Source: Dioscorea cayenensis subsp. rotundata
Taxonomy: Eukaryota; Streptophyta; Magnoliopsida; Dioscoreales; Dioscoreaceae
NCBI RefSeq assembly: GCF_009730915.1
Contig: NC_052474.1
Span: 20,061,501-20,125,500, forward strand
Length of the DNA: 64,000 nt
Direction of reading: 5' to 3'
Shown here: positions 34,903 to 47,456 of the stretch, one piece after another
How positions within the stretch are numbered: position 1 is the first letter of the stretch
How the letters are laid out: each line of letters starts with the position of its first letter
Notes under the pieces: generated by a model
What the model was told of the DNA's origin: nothing
Databases searched by the model: none
What the model saw: only the letters and a program-made list of their open reading frames with translations
Program-made: the position numbers and the translations under genes

Positions 34903-36740
34903 TTATACGCCTGATTTGTAATTGTCGGCGGTGAAGTACCCGCTAATAAATCGATGGGCGTTGGTGTGTATGCGCATTATTGCGGCACAAGCGTGTTTCA
35001 AGGATACCAAAAACTTGCCAGCCGACGCGAACAAGTTCGATGGCGAGATCTCTGAGAGTTCTTTGCTGCTGAGTCGATCACTCAGTAACGATCGTCGACA
35101 GCAGCGACCAACACGAAGATTTCGGCTATCCTCAACAATGATCTCTACCTTGAATGTATGTACGGGCATAAGTAGGTCTCCCATTTGTTAGCTTTGCTCA
35201 CGTGCGGTTACATAACATGCGCATCGACTTGAACACTGGCAAATAAGGTTAAACAAAGGCGGTGATGGTTAAATAATTTGTAAACATGTTTAAACATTAT
35301 TGTAAATATTTAAGCGAAAGGATTAATATTTAAAAGTCGGACAAGTCGAATTAAACAAAAGATTGAGAATGTTTAAAGGGTAACACTAAATGTTAAGTGT
35401 AAATCAACATTCGTGAGACCTTATGGAGTCGACCCATTTTTCGTCGTGCGGTAAATGATGAGCTTCCTTGATCCAAGCATTGAGCGACTCAGCGATGTTT
35501 GAATACATCTCACCCCAACGATCACCTACGAGCGAGATAATTCGACGATGTGCCATATCCGATTTATTAATCAACGGATGATGAGCTTGGGTGATGTGGC
35601 TGCTGATTCATTCACGGTATCGTCGAAATCTTTAGCCGTGGATGCCCAGCGCAATGCGGAAGCTATATAAACTAGCACTCCTCCTCGATGCCTTCCCAAG
35701 TCGACATTGGCTTTCATAAAATTGGCCTCCAAATGTCGAAGGCGGTATGCGTATGGCGAAGAAGGGAAGACTCTCGCAATTGCGTTCACAGGCCCTTGGA
35801 CACTGTCCCGAGCACGAAGGTAATTATCTCATGATAATCTCCATCCTCGTTATAAGCATCGCCTAACTTAGATATGAACCCAAGTCGATTGGCGTCGGTC
35901 TTGTTGTCGACTATACTGAGGCGGCGTGGAAAAACCATTGTTTTCATCTTTCACTGTGGCCCCGATGAGTGTACCCGATATTTTTCTAAGGAGGTGGGTA
36001 CCATCGAGCAAAGCTAGTGACTGTGCAAGCCCTTTTTGAATCCCATAATACCGCGCTAGAAAGAAAAAGAATGCAGCGTTTAAAAGCGATCGTCGTCTCT
36101 TTCCCGCGATCGCCCTTGACTGCGGAGTTGTCTCGAGCCCAGCCCTTATCCACATACGAAAGCAAAGCGATCGTGGTGGAGATATCGTCTGCCAGTCGAG
36201 GACCACCGGGCGTGCTTTTTTCCCAACCAAGCACCTTGTATGGTATGTGGACACCATGTTCCCTAGCATGCCCTCTCGAATGTCGATGGCCTTATACGAG
36301 GGCGAGGTCCTTGAGCACCGAATCACTCGTCGCTAACCCGTTTTTGGGCGCTTTTCGGATGTGCGCCCTGAACCTATGCCAGCCCACGCAGAGTGTGTGA
36401 CGGGTTGATTGTCTTGATTACGAAAGTATTTTTGTTATACTCTTTTGATGCGTAAAGGTTTGCAACGACAACCATCGGCGACATTCCGCGATCGCTCCGA
36501 TGTTTTTCGTTCTTTATGAATTTGAAGTCGAAAATTTCGTTTGATTGCATGATTTGAAAGTACGTCCACTGAAAATATTCGATACAGTCAAAGCGTTGTC
36601 CGATATCGAGTAGCGACGCTTTAGAATGATCGGCGAGGAAGGAAGACATCCCATCTTGTCGAGTCGCCCATGGGGATGAGCAGGGAGGACTCGCGAGATC
36701 CGAATTCGCACCGACACTTGATCGAATGAAAAGATCAATA
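34903..36740 (-). pseudogene. MURA-type MULE transposase, broken
   Basis: Read on minus, the order matches plant Mutator transposases. It has an N-terminal domain (GQRFDCIEYFQW, NEIFDFKFIKNEK, FVIKTINPSHT) at 36640-36380. The DDE core begins with SLALLDGTHL and GTLIGATVKDEN near 35970-36040. Next come DSVQGPVNAIARVFP and RLRHLEANFMKANV near 35700-35800, then DRWGEMYSNIAESLNAWIKE near 35470-35530. After an intron-like array comes a SWIM zinc finger with LKHACAAIM near 34990. Frames change several times and stops interrupt it, so no active enzyme is encoded here. It converges with the ULP1 pseudogene. Confidence 0.85.
35240..35395 (-). repeat. GTTTAA array E between transposase exons
   Basis: On the plus strand the cores read ttaaac/ttaaat near 35252, 35272, 35289, 35310 and onward, about 20 bp apart. 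The motif therefore reads GTTTAA in the sense of the minus-strand transposase. The array separates the DDE part from the SWIM part, where an intron is expected. Confidence 0.65.
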
Positions 36741-36860
36741 TGTTAAGCGAAGAATATAATGTTTAAGTGATAATGACAATATTTAAAGCGTTAAATTAAA
36801 TACTTGAGCGATTCTTTCGAATAACGTAAGCGACTGAGTACAAGATGTTAACCGATGATG
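36735..36860 (-). repeat. TTAA-core array F upstream of the transposase start
   Basis: Cores gttaagcg, gtttaagtg, atttaaagc and gttaaatt recur about every 20 bp near 36739, 36755, 36778 and 36792. On the minus strand this is at the 5' side of the transposase pseudogene. Confidence 0.5.
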
Positions 36861-37495
36861 GGCGTATTTAAACACTAATGAACCCTCATGTTGGAACAAA
36901 TAAAAAGAAGGAACTTCTGACGAGTAAAACTCGTTTTCATTAGAGATCGACGATGACGCATCTTACGTCTCGACAACAAGATCAACTTCTGACACATTTG
37001 AAGATGGAGTGCGTGTGACACATCCATTTGGAAAGTCGACATCGTTTTCTATTGGACATAACCGTTTTATATCCATGCGGTGTGATAAACTTAACCCGAC
37101 ACAGAGAAATTTGAGGACCCCATCTCTCACGTATCTCATTAACACCAACTCCCGAAAGTGCGAGCCGTGAACATTAGCACTCTTCCCTCCCCGTTGAATC
37201 TAGCAATACCACAAAAACTCTTCAGTAATATATCGATGCAGAAAACCAGATCAGTCTGAGCCGAAATGAAATGAAGAACAAAAATAAGGCGAAGAGAGAA
37301 GAAGAATAATAGTAAAGCAACAGACAACGGCGGTCGAGATAGGCAAACAAAAAGTGCGAGTTATATGCATAGAGGTTAGAACTAGGCGTGATGTGATTAG
37401 GCGGTATTTTTCCTCCATCCCAGGGCAAAGGAAATATATGTCATCTGTCGCGATGAAGACATATTATAAATCGCTCGGCAGTGAAATATCTATTT

Positions 37496-37930
37496 AAGCG
37501 TCGAGCTTTTTATGTTTAAAGCGGATACATATAGTGTTTAAAATAACAGTTACACTTTTAAATAAAGTCTATATCATGTAAATAATCGTAAACCGTTTTA
37601 AATATAGTGATTTAAGCATTTTAAAATATATGTTATTGTTTAAATTGAATGCTTTTCATCTGACGTCAGCGTTGAAGATGGAGTACGTCTGAGTCGACTG
37701 TTTAAACATCTTTATGTATTTTCTTAAACTACCGTTATCGTTGTTTAAAGAGTAAATTGATTATTGTTTAACTTTTTGTATTGTTTACTATCCGTTCTTT
37801 GTTTCCCAAATTGTTTTTACTAGGTCTCTGTTTGAAATTTCTGAAGTTATCACAGGAGGCAGCTCAAATAGGTTTGTTTGTTTAAAATATTTAAAGCGTT
37901 TACAATGGAGAATCGATTAAATATCATAAG
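37496..37930 (+). repeat. GTTTAA/TTTAAA array G
   Basis: A long field with cores such as tgtttaaagc, gtgtttaaaa, cttttaaata, gttttaaata, tgtttaaatt, tgtttaaaca, tgtttaaaga and tgtttaactt. Spacing is often near 20 bp, interrupted around 37650-37690. Confidence 0.6.
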
Positions 37931-38929
37931 TTCACATTTAAATAAGCTTGTTTCGTTTAAAAATAAAACATTTTACAACATTTCAGCGTCTTCTCGGACC
38001 TTGGACACTCACGACTCGACCCTCGTAGAAAGCGAAACAAAGTGTACGCAGCATTCGAATGCTTCACGGCGGTTGCATAGCATGCGTGCATCGACTTGAA
38101 CACGCTGGCGTAGAACATTAAAAAGGTTAAACAAACACATTCATGAAAGCGTCTATTAATCGATGTGTCGTGAGTGCGACTTAGCGAAGATCACGATAGT
38201 TAAACAGTAATAGTTGTACTGGCGTAGGGGTTCTTAAGCGGTAATAAAAAGTCTCAGTGATAAATATCGACTCAGTCTTAAAGGATGTTTCACGATCTCC
38301 TCCTCTAGAGAATCCTCATGATCACGTGATAAGTGAAAACTTTTCTTTTTCTTACCCAAGTCGAAATGCCGGCAATTGCTTGCCGTCGTCCAGCATGGAG
38401 AATCCTGCGCATTGAGACGATTATCCGAGTATTTCGACTTGGGCGAGGGAAAAGATAGTTTAACTTGTTGCGTGATTCGATGATGATCTCGAGATAAGGA
38501 GGATCGCGAGCGTCCTTTCGAGATAAATTGATCTTAATTTACGTCGACTCGGCGAATATCATACGCGAAAGCGAGATGGCGAGGAGGAAGAGAGGAGGAG
38601 GAGGATGATGAAGGCGGCGAGTGGTTGTCCGTGGGAAGGGTTCTTCCTTGTTATTTATGGTGTGAAGTCCTGGCGGTGACGCTTCATATCCCGAGAAAAA
38701 GTTAAGCATGCGAGTGGGCCAGAGCATTGGTGATGACAGACGAGCGGGTGTTCGGGATATTTATGTTACCGTGCGTGAAATTAATGCAGTCGTTAATTCT
38801 TATCTGCGGGATCTATAACCTTGCCACTGCGATAATTTCGGATCAAGCGAAAAAAACATTACCGTTTCTGTGAGACTTTGAAATTTACGTTAATATGAGT
38901 AGTTATACATGTAAAGATAAAGTTAAGCG

Positions 38930-39010
38930 GAGATGACAATTATTAAACATATTGGTAATATATTTAAGCGAGATAATAGCAAATAGTTAAGCGATTATTT
39001 AAAATATACA
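38930..39010 (-). repeat. TTAA-core array H
   Basis: Cores agttaagcg, attaaacat, tatttaagcg, agttaagcg and atttaaaat recur about every 15-22 bp, resembling array F. Confidence 0.5.
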
Positions 39011-39607
39011 AATAGATAACCATAAGCGAGAAGAACTTTCTGACGAAATGAACTGCGTTTTCAAAGCGAGAGCGATAATGGCACATGCTGCATCCAAATG
39101 ATAAAAATCACTACTATCTCGTTTGAAGATGGAGTGCACTTGACAATCCGATGGAAATCAACTTCGTTTTACGTTGGAGAAAGCAGGTTTATATATTTCG
39201 GGTATGATAAAACTTCACCAGAGACTACCACAAATGAAAGTGCCGTAATAAAGCGTCGCGGAATGGTCGGTGATATGCGAAGAGATTCTCAAGTATTCTC
39301 GAAGCCGTGAGGCGAAGTCGAACAAATCAAATGAGGAGAAATGAGGAGAAGAGCAGATGTAATGCAACACTGGGCATTTATGCTATCGAAAGCAAGCGAG
39401 CCGCTGAAAAAGTTGAGCAGTGATGTGATTTTTGCGCTTTTCTTTTCCTACCATTTTCGAGGGCAAAAATGGGATTCCTAGCACATGGACATTTGAGTGA
39501 GCGGTGAGGGGTAAAGGGAAGTTAAAGCACTAGCGGAAGGGTACGTCAGGGTGTGTAAAAATAGGAGAGCTTTTGGGAAAGTTTTGAAAATTATGAGAGG
39601 TGAACAG

Positions 39608-39932
39608 TAATTTTTCCCTAATAATCATGTAAAGTTTTACATATGACTTTTCATTTTAATTTTAATTAAAACACGAAAGTACAAAAATAAAATAACTCCA
39701 CTTTAGATTCTCTTGATTCAACACCAACCCTCAAAACCAAAACATATTATAATTTCGTTTACCAAATTTAACCGTTTAAATAAATACATTTAATGATAAT
39801 ATTTTTTAAAAAATAATTTTAAAATATTTAATTTCAATAAAGCTGGTCCAGACTCCAGATGATGTGCAATTCACAAGTCGAAGCTTATAAAGCTTTCGCT
39901 CGCTTTCTTCGTTTCTCCTTCTCAGATCCTCA
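39608..39932 (+). promoter_or_regulatory. Short upstream region of the SAC gene
   Basis: Only about 325 bp separate the KI-MULE end from the SAC start codon, so this AT-rich stretch plus the transposon end must hold the promoter and leader. No firm TATA box can be singled out in the AT-rich context. Confidence 0.4.
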
Positions 39933-42900
39933 ATGGCGAAATCCGAGAGACCTCCGAAGGTTGTCCCCAATCCCAATCCCAACCCCGCCGACCACGATCT
40001 CGATCCCTCCTCCTGCACCCTTGAGAAGTTCCGCCTCTTTGAGACCCGCGCTGTAATATCTTTGTCTCATTTTTTAATCCCTTTTTCTTGGTATTTTAGT
40101 CGATTTGTTGACTGAAAACCCATTTTTCTTTGATTTCTTTTTCTATTTGGTGTTTTTGCTGTGTTTTCTTGATCAAAGTTTGATTTTTTTTTTTCTTGAA
40201 CATCTTGGTGAATCTAGGGTTTGGTGTAGAGGTTTATGATTTTTCTTGAATTTTCCCAAGGGAAAGCTTATTGAGTGATTTATTTTTGGGGTTTGCGTAG
40301 AGATTTTACTTGATCGGGAGTGATTGTGAGAAGAGGAGATTCCGGGTGTTAAAGATTGATCGATCCGAGCCATCGGATCTCGGTGTAAGCGAGGATCCGG
40401 TCGTCTACTCGGAGCAGGAGGTCAAGAATCTCCTGCAGCGTATTGCCGAGGGGAACAGAGCCACCGGCGGTCTATCCTTTGTCACGAAGGTCTATGGCAT
40501 TGCTGGTGATTCTTTTTCTTACTCTTTTTCTAGTTTGTGGGTTTCCTGAACCTGTTGTGATTGAGTTGTTTTGATTGAGGGTTTAATTTTAGGTTGCATT
40601 AAGTTTTTGGAGTCTTATTACCTGATTCTGGTGACAAAGAGGCGACAGATTGGGTCGATCTGTGGGCATGCGATATATGCCATCGATGAGAGTCAGATGA
40701 TCACAGTTCCTCACTCTTCCGTTCAGTCAGATGTTGCATTTTCAAAGACTGAGCTTCGGTGAGTGAGTTGTTAGTTGCAATTGATTGGTTAGAACCAGTG
40801 TTTATGTTCAATTGTTACAATAAATTTGCGTATGCTAGCATAGAAATGTTACTTTCCTGTGTAAGAAGTGAAAATGAGTTCTGGTTATTCCCACATCAGC
40901 GTTTTTACCTTCTGATGTAAAAGTGGGCTTTGTTTTGGTTTGATGTTTAACTCTCTCGACTTGTTAAAACCCCATGAAAAACCCGGGTCTGCACATGAAT
41001 TAGTACAGCAGGTGGATTTTTTATGGTACTTATTCAGTCAGTTCTGCCATTTTAGCTCATGTTGGCATGGTAAAATTCTGCTAAAGTGCCTGCGGCGCTA
41101 ATTCTTAAATTGTTTCAGATGCTATTTAGTTTGAATCCGTCTAAACTGTGCCATTTTGCCATATAGTGAATTTATGTTTGACAAGGTAGTAAGGTTTGCT
41201 TGCTTGAACATGTTGGTAATGTTGATATCTTGTTTTTTCCTTCATTGCAGGTATAAGAAGCTCTTATCTAGTGTTGACCTTACTAAAGATTTCTTTTTTA
41301 GCTACACATATCCCATCATGTGCAGTTTACAGCAGAATGTCCTTGCGGAAGGTACAGTGATGATGCCTTATGAGAACATGTTTGTGTGGAATGCATTTCT
41401 AACACAACCAATTCGGTGCAAGTGTAATAATACGATGTGGACAATTGCTTTAGTTCATGGTCATTTCAAGCAAGTAAGTTTTGGAGTTCTACTTCTGGTT
41501 TCATTTCATGCTGGTTATTTTTACACTATCCTCACCCATATACTTCTAGTTGAAGACTTGGGACAATTCCAGTGCATTTGATAATATTAAAGGCTTCTGC
41601 TGAAAGAAAGAAAAGTGATCTGTAGCTTTTCAAAAAGAAAGTGGTGCTTGGTTAAGCTTATGGGAACTACTAAACTGACTAGTGACACCTGTAATACTAG
41701 TGGGTGCTGGTTTTTGCATACTTATCACATATAGTTAGGAGAAATATTGTTTTTTATTTGTTTCAAATTCACTGTTAAATCAATATATGGCCAACTAACA
41801 TAGCTATATCTTTTTATGGTGCCAGCCTCGTCTGTTAACCAATTCTTGAGCTCCGATCTAATCAACCTGCAAATGAAATTCTAACTGGCATAGTTGTATT
41901 GCTCTTATAATGATATGTTTACTTACCAGTTCATGAGGTTTTATACATCCGAATCTTTTGCAATTAAGTTCTGACTCTTCCATTACAGGTTAGGATGTCT
42001 GTTTTTGGGAGAGAATTCAGTGTTGCTCTTATTTCTAGACGATCTCGTCATTTTGCCGGGACGCGGTATTGTTCATGCTATACTTCTTTATTGTTTGCTA
42101 AAATACTGCAATTAGTTTTTATTTTTTTTCATTTTCTATAAAAGCAAAAAACTATTTTTTAAATAGTTTTACTTGTTCTTGATGAAATTGTCATTGTTAA
42201 ATTGGATTGCATACCATTTGAGATAGTTTGTGGTAATAAAAAATAGGCTGTTATAGTGTCTAGTTGTTCTAGAGTAGGCAACCTGTTATGTTCATATTGC
42301 TTCATAATCTGGTCCTCTGAATTCAGATGTGGCCTAGCCAATGTCCAGATTGAATCTGTTTGTCTTCAGTTCACCTTTCATGGGCTGTACTTTGGTTCTC
42401 ACTTGATATCTTTGGCTCCGGTTTACTTGTGTGCATGTTACTTACTGGCTCCTTTCCTGTATTATTTTTCAGAATTGTTGTCTGCTAACTTACTCTCCAC
42501 TTTTGGAACAATCAACTCTATTCATATCTTGATACATGCTAGAATTTCTTTTTTACCTCTGATTCTATTGTTTTTTTCTATTCAATTTATGGATGACTTG
42601 GACTTCAAGACTATTTGCAATTGAAGCTATGGATTGGTTGAACTAATAATGTCATATAGCAAGAAGAAAGGGCTTGACTTTAGGTGGATCTGTGCTTGAA
42701 ATATTCAGGCTTATAAATTTTACCCTTGCTGCAGTTTGGCTTGCACCTTGTAGTTGGAAATTTGCATTTGCATTTTCTCACTTATGAAATAAAATTGACA
42801 CTATGGCTGAAGGTTTCTCCTTCATGGAATATCGACTTCAATTGAGATTGTTTCAGACTGCTATTTTTTGATGGAAGATTGATTTTACTACAATGAACAA

Positions 42901-45329
42901 TTCACTGGATTCCTTATAACTTCTAAATAGAGGCGCATGGTGTCATTCCTTGTGAAACTGCTATTTTCCTGCTGTATACCTACCACGTTTACGTTTCATC
43001 GCCCTTTTTGCTTCTATAACTATATTTGCTTGAAATCTAATGAATATTCTTAAGGCGCCACGCCTTTGCTGCTATGCTTTCAGTCCTCAGTTGTTTGCCT
43101 TCATTTCTATGGCATGCAGTTATTTAAAAAGAGGAGTCAATGATAGGGGTCGGGTTGCAAATGATGTTGAAACTGAGCAAATAGTATTTGATGAAGAAGT
43201 TGGGTCATGTGGAGGAAAAATGAGTTCGGTGGTACAAATGCGAGGATCAATTCCTCTTTTCTGGTCCCAGGAAGCTTCAAGATTAAGCCCTAAACCTGAT
43301 ATTATCTGTAAGTATTAGTAGCATAACAAAAAGGAGTAGCTATTCATTTTAGTATTTCCAAAGGGGAAAAAAAATTACACCCACTGCTTGACGTCTATAT
43401 TATTCAACAGATTTGGGAAACTAAGAAGTTATAGAAGTCTGTAAATTTGAAATAGTTATGAAGCTTATGATGATGTTTCAGATTTTCACTTTATTATATA
43501 CGTAGTGTCTGCCTATTGCTCCAAATCCTTTTGACACATTTTTGCTCTAAATTAGACTTTAGAAAATTGTGTTTGATGCGTCATCTATGTCATTTGGCTT
43601 CAGTGCAGAGATATGATCCTACTTACCAAGCGACAAAGTTGCATTTTGAGGACTTGGCTAAGAGATATGGCAATCCAATTATTGTTCTCAATCTAATCAA
43701 GGTGCACAGTTAAACTTGTTATTAGGATGTCCTTAACCACATGCCATTGTTACTGAGCTGTAATGAGGTGTTGCTGATCATGGTCCCTTGTTATGTTGGT
43801 TTACTTTTCCATTTTTTCCCAATTTGTAGCCATTCCATAATGCTTCATCAGGGATGGAGTACGTCAGGAAAGGGCCTCCAGACCCCTGCACACTGCTTAA
43901 ACATGCTGTACTCAATTCATTATTTGCTTGCTAATTCGTAGACGATTTATTACTTGTTTGTGGCGCATGTATGTTTTGTCCTTTTTCTGCTTTCACTGTA
44001 TGGTTGTCATTAGATGCCTACCAATCTGCAGCACATGATGTAATTTCCAGTCTTGATTGCATGAAGTAGTTATACTTCACATTGTTATCTTCCCCAAAAT
44101 CTATCTAAATTCAGTCTGAAGAATGTGGATTATGATATACAATCAGATTGGCTTCTAGTACACAACATAGAATTCAGTGACAAATATTTGTATTCAATCT
44201 TCTGAAAGGGGAATTACAGTATGACTTCTTTAAAATCATTTTATGATGAGTATAAGCCACATGTACTGATATGCGGTAAATTTTGAAAAAGGCTGGATTC
44301 ACTTTCAGTTGCCTACACTTTTTATCCCACAAATGATCTCATTGTATTTCTTAAATGCAGTCAATAGAAGATAGGCATAAATCAAACAAAAATAAATAAT
44401 TTACTAAATAGAAATTTGCTGAACAATGAATTGGGCATCAATTGTTCAAGAATCTATACTTGTTTTGGTGCATCAAAGATGAATACAATAAATGCAGAGA
44501 TATGCCACCCTCAATGCATTATGGGTTATTTAATGTTTGAAGTAATAGTAGGTTAGTGGTACTAATTTGATTTTACTCATTTATGTTGTGCAGTGGCACA
44601 GTAATATTAAGACTAAATGTCCAGTTGTTCCATAAGACTGAGACTCTGAAAACTTGACTTGGTGGTGTCTTGAGTAACATTTCTTCGTTGATGCACTTTC
44701 CATCTAATGGTGAATTTTTGCTCAGCTAACTTTCCTGACTTTTAATTTTAGCATACGTAGGACTTGCTGAATTTTTATTTTCTTTCTGTTATACAACATT
44801 AATATGAACCATGGCTGGACTGTCTTTGTTCAGTGTCCAGTCAAAACTTTGTGGCATTTTCTATTAGCTGTGGCACATGTATTTTGTTTGCATCTATAAA
44901 GTCATCATGTCATATCAGATTCTCATTTCCCTAGGATAACTTGTTAATTGGTTGCTCTGATTACATTTGCTGCAGACAGTAGAGAAGCGGCCTCGAGAAA
45001 TGATGTTAAGACGTGAATTTGCTAGTGCAGTTGGATATCTCAACCAAATCCTTCCTGAAGAAAGCCAATTAAAGTTCATTCATTGGGATTTTCATAAGTT
45101 TGCCAAAAGGTTGATATATTTTAAAGTCTCTCTACATGAAATATGACACAACAAACCTTGAAACTAAATATGTTTATTTCTGTGTTTTCAATAGCAAGTC
45201 TGCAAACGTGTTGGCTGTTTTGGGTGTGGTAGCTAGTGAAGCACTGGATATGACCGGGTTCTATTACAGTGGGAAACCCATGAATGTTAAAAGAAAGTCA
45301 GTCCCACTTAGCCGAACAAGCACAGGGAG
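39933..45329 (+). CDS. SAC-domain phosphoinositide phosphatase (SAC2-5/FIG4-like), N-terminal half
   Basis: Nine exons splice in frame: 39933-40052, 40301-40505, 40593-40758, 41251-41473, 41989-42065, 43120-43307, 43604-43701, 44976-45109, 45195-45329, about 448 residues. Landmarks are [84 protein letters not shown] and [19 protein letters not shown]. These match the plant SAC2-SAC5 clade, which dephosphorylates phosphatidylinositol 3,5-bisphosphate at the vacuole membrane. The catalytic CX5R motif (RTNCIDCLDRTN in the family) and the C-terminus should follow but are not found before the LTR-flanked element and the assembly gap. The last exon ends with a normal donor (gggag|gtaggc), so the rest may be in the gap or lost. 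Confidence 0.92.
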
Positions 45330-46767
45330 GTAGGCATTTATTTATTTTCATTCATTATAAATGCTGGTAGTTTGTATGCCATCTCTATGTAGAAAGAATT
45401 TATGGTACCCAATCCGCTTTTGCATTTAATAAAGCATTTTGATGGCATATATCTCATTCTTGGACTCGGTAGTCTTATTGGTACAAATGTGAGAATTTTC
45501 ATATGTCAAGGGGGAGAAAATACTCTGACAGAATTACACAGAGAAAAGTACATGGATGCTGTTTTCATTTCACATCCTTTCTGGCACTTGATCTAAACTT
45601 CGTTTAGAAATCTATTCCTCCTGTCTCTGTGTGTGTGTGTTTTTTAATTTATAATTTTCCCCTTTATTATCTATAACAAGTTCTTGATTAAGGAAATCTG
45701 ATATCTGACTTGCAATCACTTAAATTGGGCATGTTAAAGGTTGAGGGTTCAAATCCGTAGCTTGTCCATATTAGAAAAAGAAGAAAAGGGGGGTGGGGAT
45801 GTTTGATATGACAGTTTTGTTGGGATGCTAATGTCCGTTTTACATTATCCATCGCATATTTGGACTAAAGGTCTCAAGGCTTGCTGAGTACAGCTGTAAT
45901 TGAGTGACTTTACTGTTTTAATGATATTTTAAGTGCATTTTGTTAAATATATAATTTATGAAAACAATTAAATTAATTTTTTTTATTTGAACTTAACATT
46001 TTGAATATATGTTGGATATGCTGTCTATTGGGTCCCCCAGAAATTAAAGGGTAATTACTATAGGATTGCGAGTGGACAACATATGATTGATAAGTAGCAT
46101 ATAACAAAAGACTATTAGACTTGACTATGTTTGTTCCAACATTTGCGTTTTTCAAGTAATTGCAAGAGTAGGATGAGATACATGTCAGGTCATGTATTGC
46201 CTATAACTCATAGTAAAAAGCTGGTTTGAGTTACTCTTTCTTCTGAAAATTATCATTATGGATTGCTACATGCTTAATGTTTTGTGCTTCAATTAGTTTT
46301 TCGTTGTTTTTGACTAAGGCTTGGTTTGAATATAAGCTCTATTGTCATGTGGGCGTGGCTTACACTAGCATGCATACTGTGTGGGTTTCCTTTTGTATCA
46401 TTTTGCTCATTTGATGTTGTAAAGTTCGATATGTGGCCGCTATAGTCTTCAATCAAGGAGATATGAGGATAAATTGAGTAAAATTCAATATTGGACCCAA
46501 TACAAAAAGCCAACTAGGGATAACATTATCTCCATTGTAAGTTATCCTTATATCAACATTCAATCTAATCCAAATTCAAACAAGCCCAAGTTGTATTATT
46601 CATTATTCAATATTCATTAACTGTATTTGAGTGACGTGAAATTCTTATGTTACACTTGTTATATATATATGTATATATACATGTATGTATGTATGTAGGC
46701 AGTGGGGTATATTCATATCTTTGGCTTCTATATGAAGACTTATGTTCTCACTTGATTTCATTTATGA
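45330..46767 (+). other. Probable SAC intron 9 sequence
   Basis: No SAC exon or other gene is recognised. It contains a (TG)n stretch near 45630 and TATG/TA runs near 46662-46700. This stretch lies between the last visible SAC donor and the GC-rich LTR-flanked element. Confidence 0.5.
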
Positions 46768-47456
46768 AGGCGTCGCCATAGCGCTTGGCAGGAGTGACAA
46801 GGCCAAGACGATAGGCGAGTGTGGTTAGTCCTTCCCACGTGAGACCCGACTCTGATTTCGCTACTGGCCGGTCGAAAGATATGCTGGGACATGATGGGAT
46901 CGTCTTGTCGCGGGAGATGGCGACCGCTGGCGGATGAGCGACAAACGCTTACGTGTTCTAAATGCGCAGACGCCCAGCGTGCGAGGCGGAGGCAGTCTCT
47001 CGGTAGGCCGGTTGTGAGTGCAGGGCGTCGGGCGGATGAGCGGGTGATGTATCGGTAGCGTTGACGAGGGAGACAGCTACTGGAAGCTAATGGGAAAGCA
47101 TGGATTGATGGTGGGGACGCGACAGGCTAGGAGGCGTTAGTTGGATTTGCTGGTCGCTTGGAGGGAATTCAGGCTCACGGCGTCAGCTCTTGGAGATAGG
47201 AACGACGTCTCGATGAGCGTTGGAGATCCCGTTACACTGTGGATGAAGAGTCCAAGACTTAGCTATAAATCACTCGCAGATTCTCGGGTTTCGAAATTCA
47301 TTACGTTCTTGATCTCTCCGTTCTCGAGTTCTCGTTCTACCGTTCTGGGAGAAGAGAGATGGGGAGAGAAGGCTCGCTTGGGAGGAGGTGAGGAGGGAGA
47401 GAGAGAACAGGCTTGTAATTTTGAGCCCGGTTGCTAATGAAACTGTACATCGATAG
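46768..47456 (+). repeat. Left LTR
   Basis: Homologous to 49086-49770. Its exact left end is uncertain because the TG start seen in the right LTR is not clear here. It contains a TATA-like motif near 47262. Confidence 0.65.

Larger units (their letters stand above)
36890..39260. repeat. Internal segmental duplication within the KI-MULE
   Basis: A segment near 36890-37090 (gaacttctgacgagtaaaact, tttgaagatggagtgcgtgtgac) recurs with changes at about 39025-39230 (gaactttctgacgaaatgaact, tttgaagatggagtgcacttgac), in the same orientation. A second pair joins about 35198-35265 (ggttacataacatgcgcatcgacttgaacac) and 38065-38135. Array-rich DNA lies between. Confidence 0.65.
30136..39607. mobile_element. 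Kaonashi-type Mutator-like element (KI-MULE), decayed
   Basis: The block holds two converging pseudogenes: a ULP1-like protease on plus (about 31.0-34.2 kb) and a MURA-type transposase on minus (about 36.7-34.9 kb). This gene pair is the hallmark of Kaonashi MULEs. Ends are approximate. The left end has gccaaaaaaaccctctaagtt and the right end, read on minus, has aaaattactgttcacctctc; they resemble each other only weakly, so TIRs are degenerate, and no clean 9-bp target duplication was found. Base composition differs from the flanks (CGA/TCG-rich exons). GTTTAA arrays fill intron-like parts, and the right third contains internal duplications. The right end is about 325 bp above the SAC phosphatase start codon. 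Confidence 0.8.

Noticed and set aside
30136..39607. A 9-bp target duplication for the KI-MULE (taacaatag / taataatca)
   Set aside because: Only 6 of 9 bases agree and the ends are not fixed, so it may be chance.
45660..45800. B-box-like ggttcaaatccg suggesting another SINE
   Set aside because: No clear A box, tail or flanking duplication; too weak to call.
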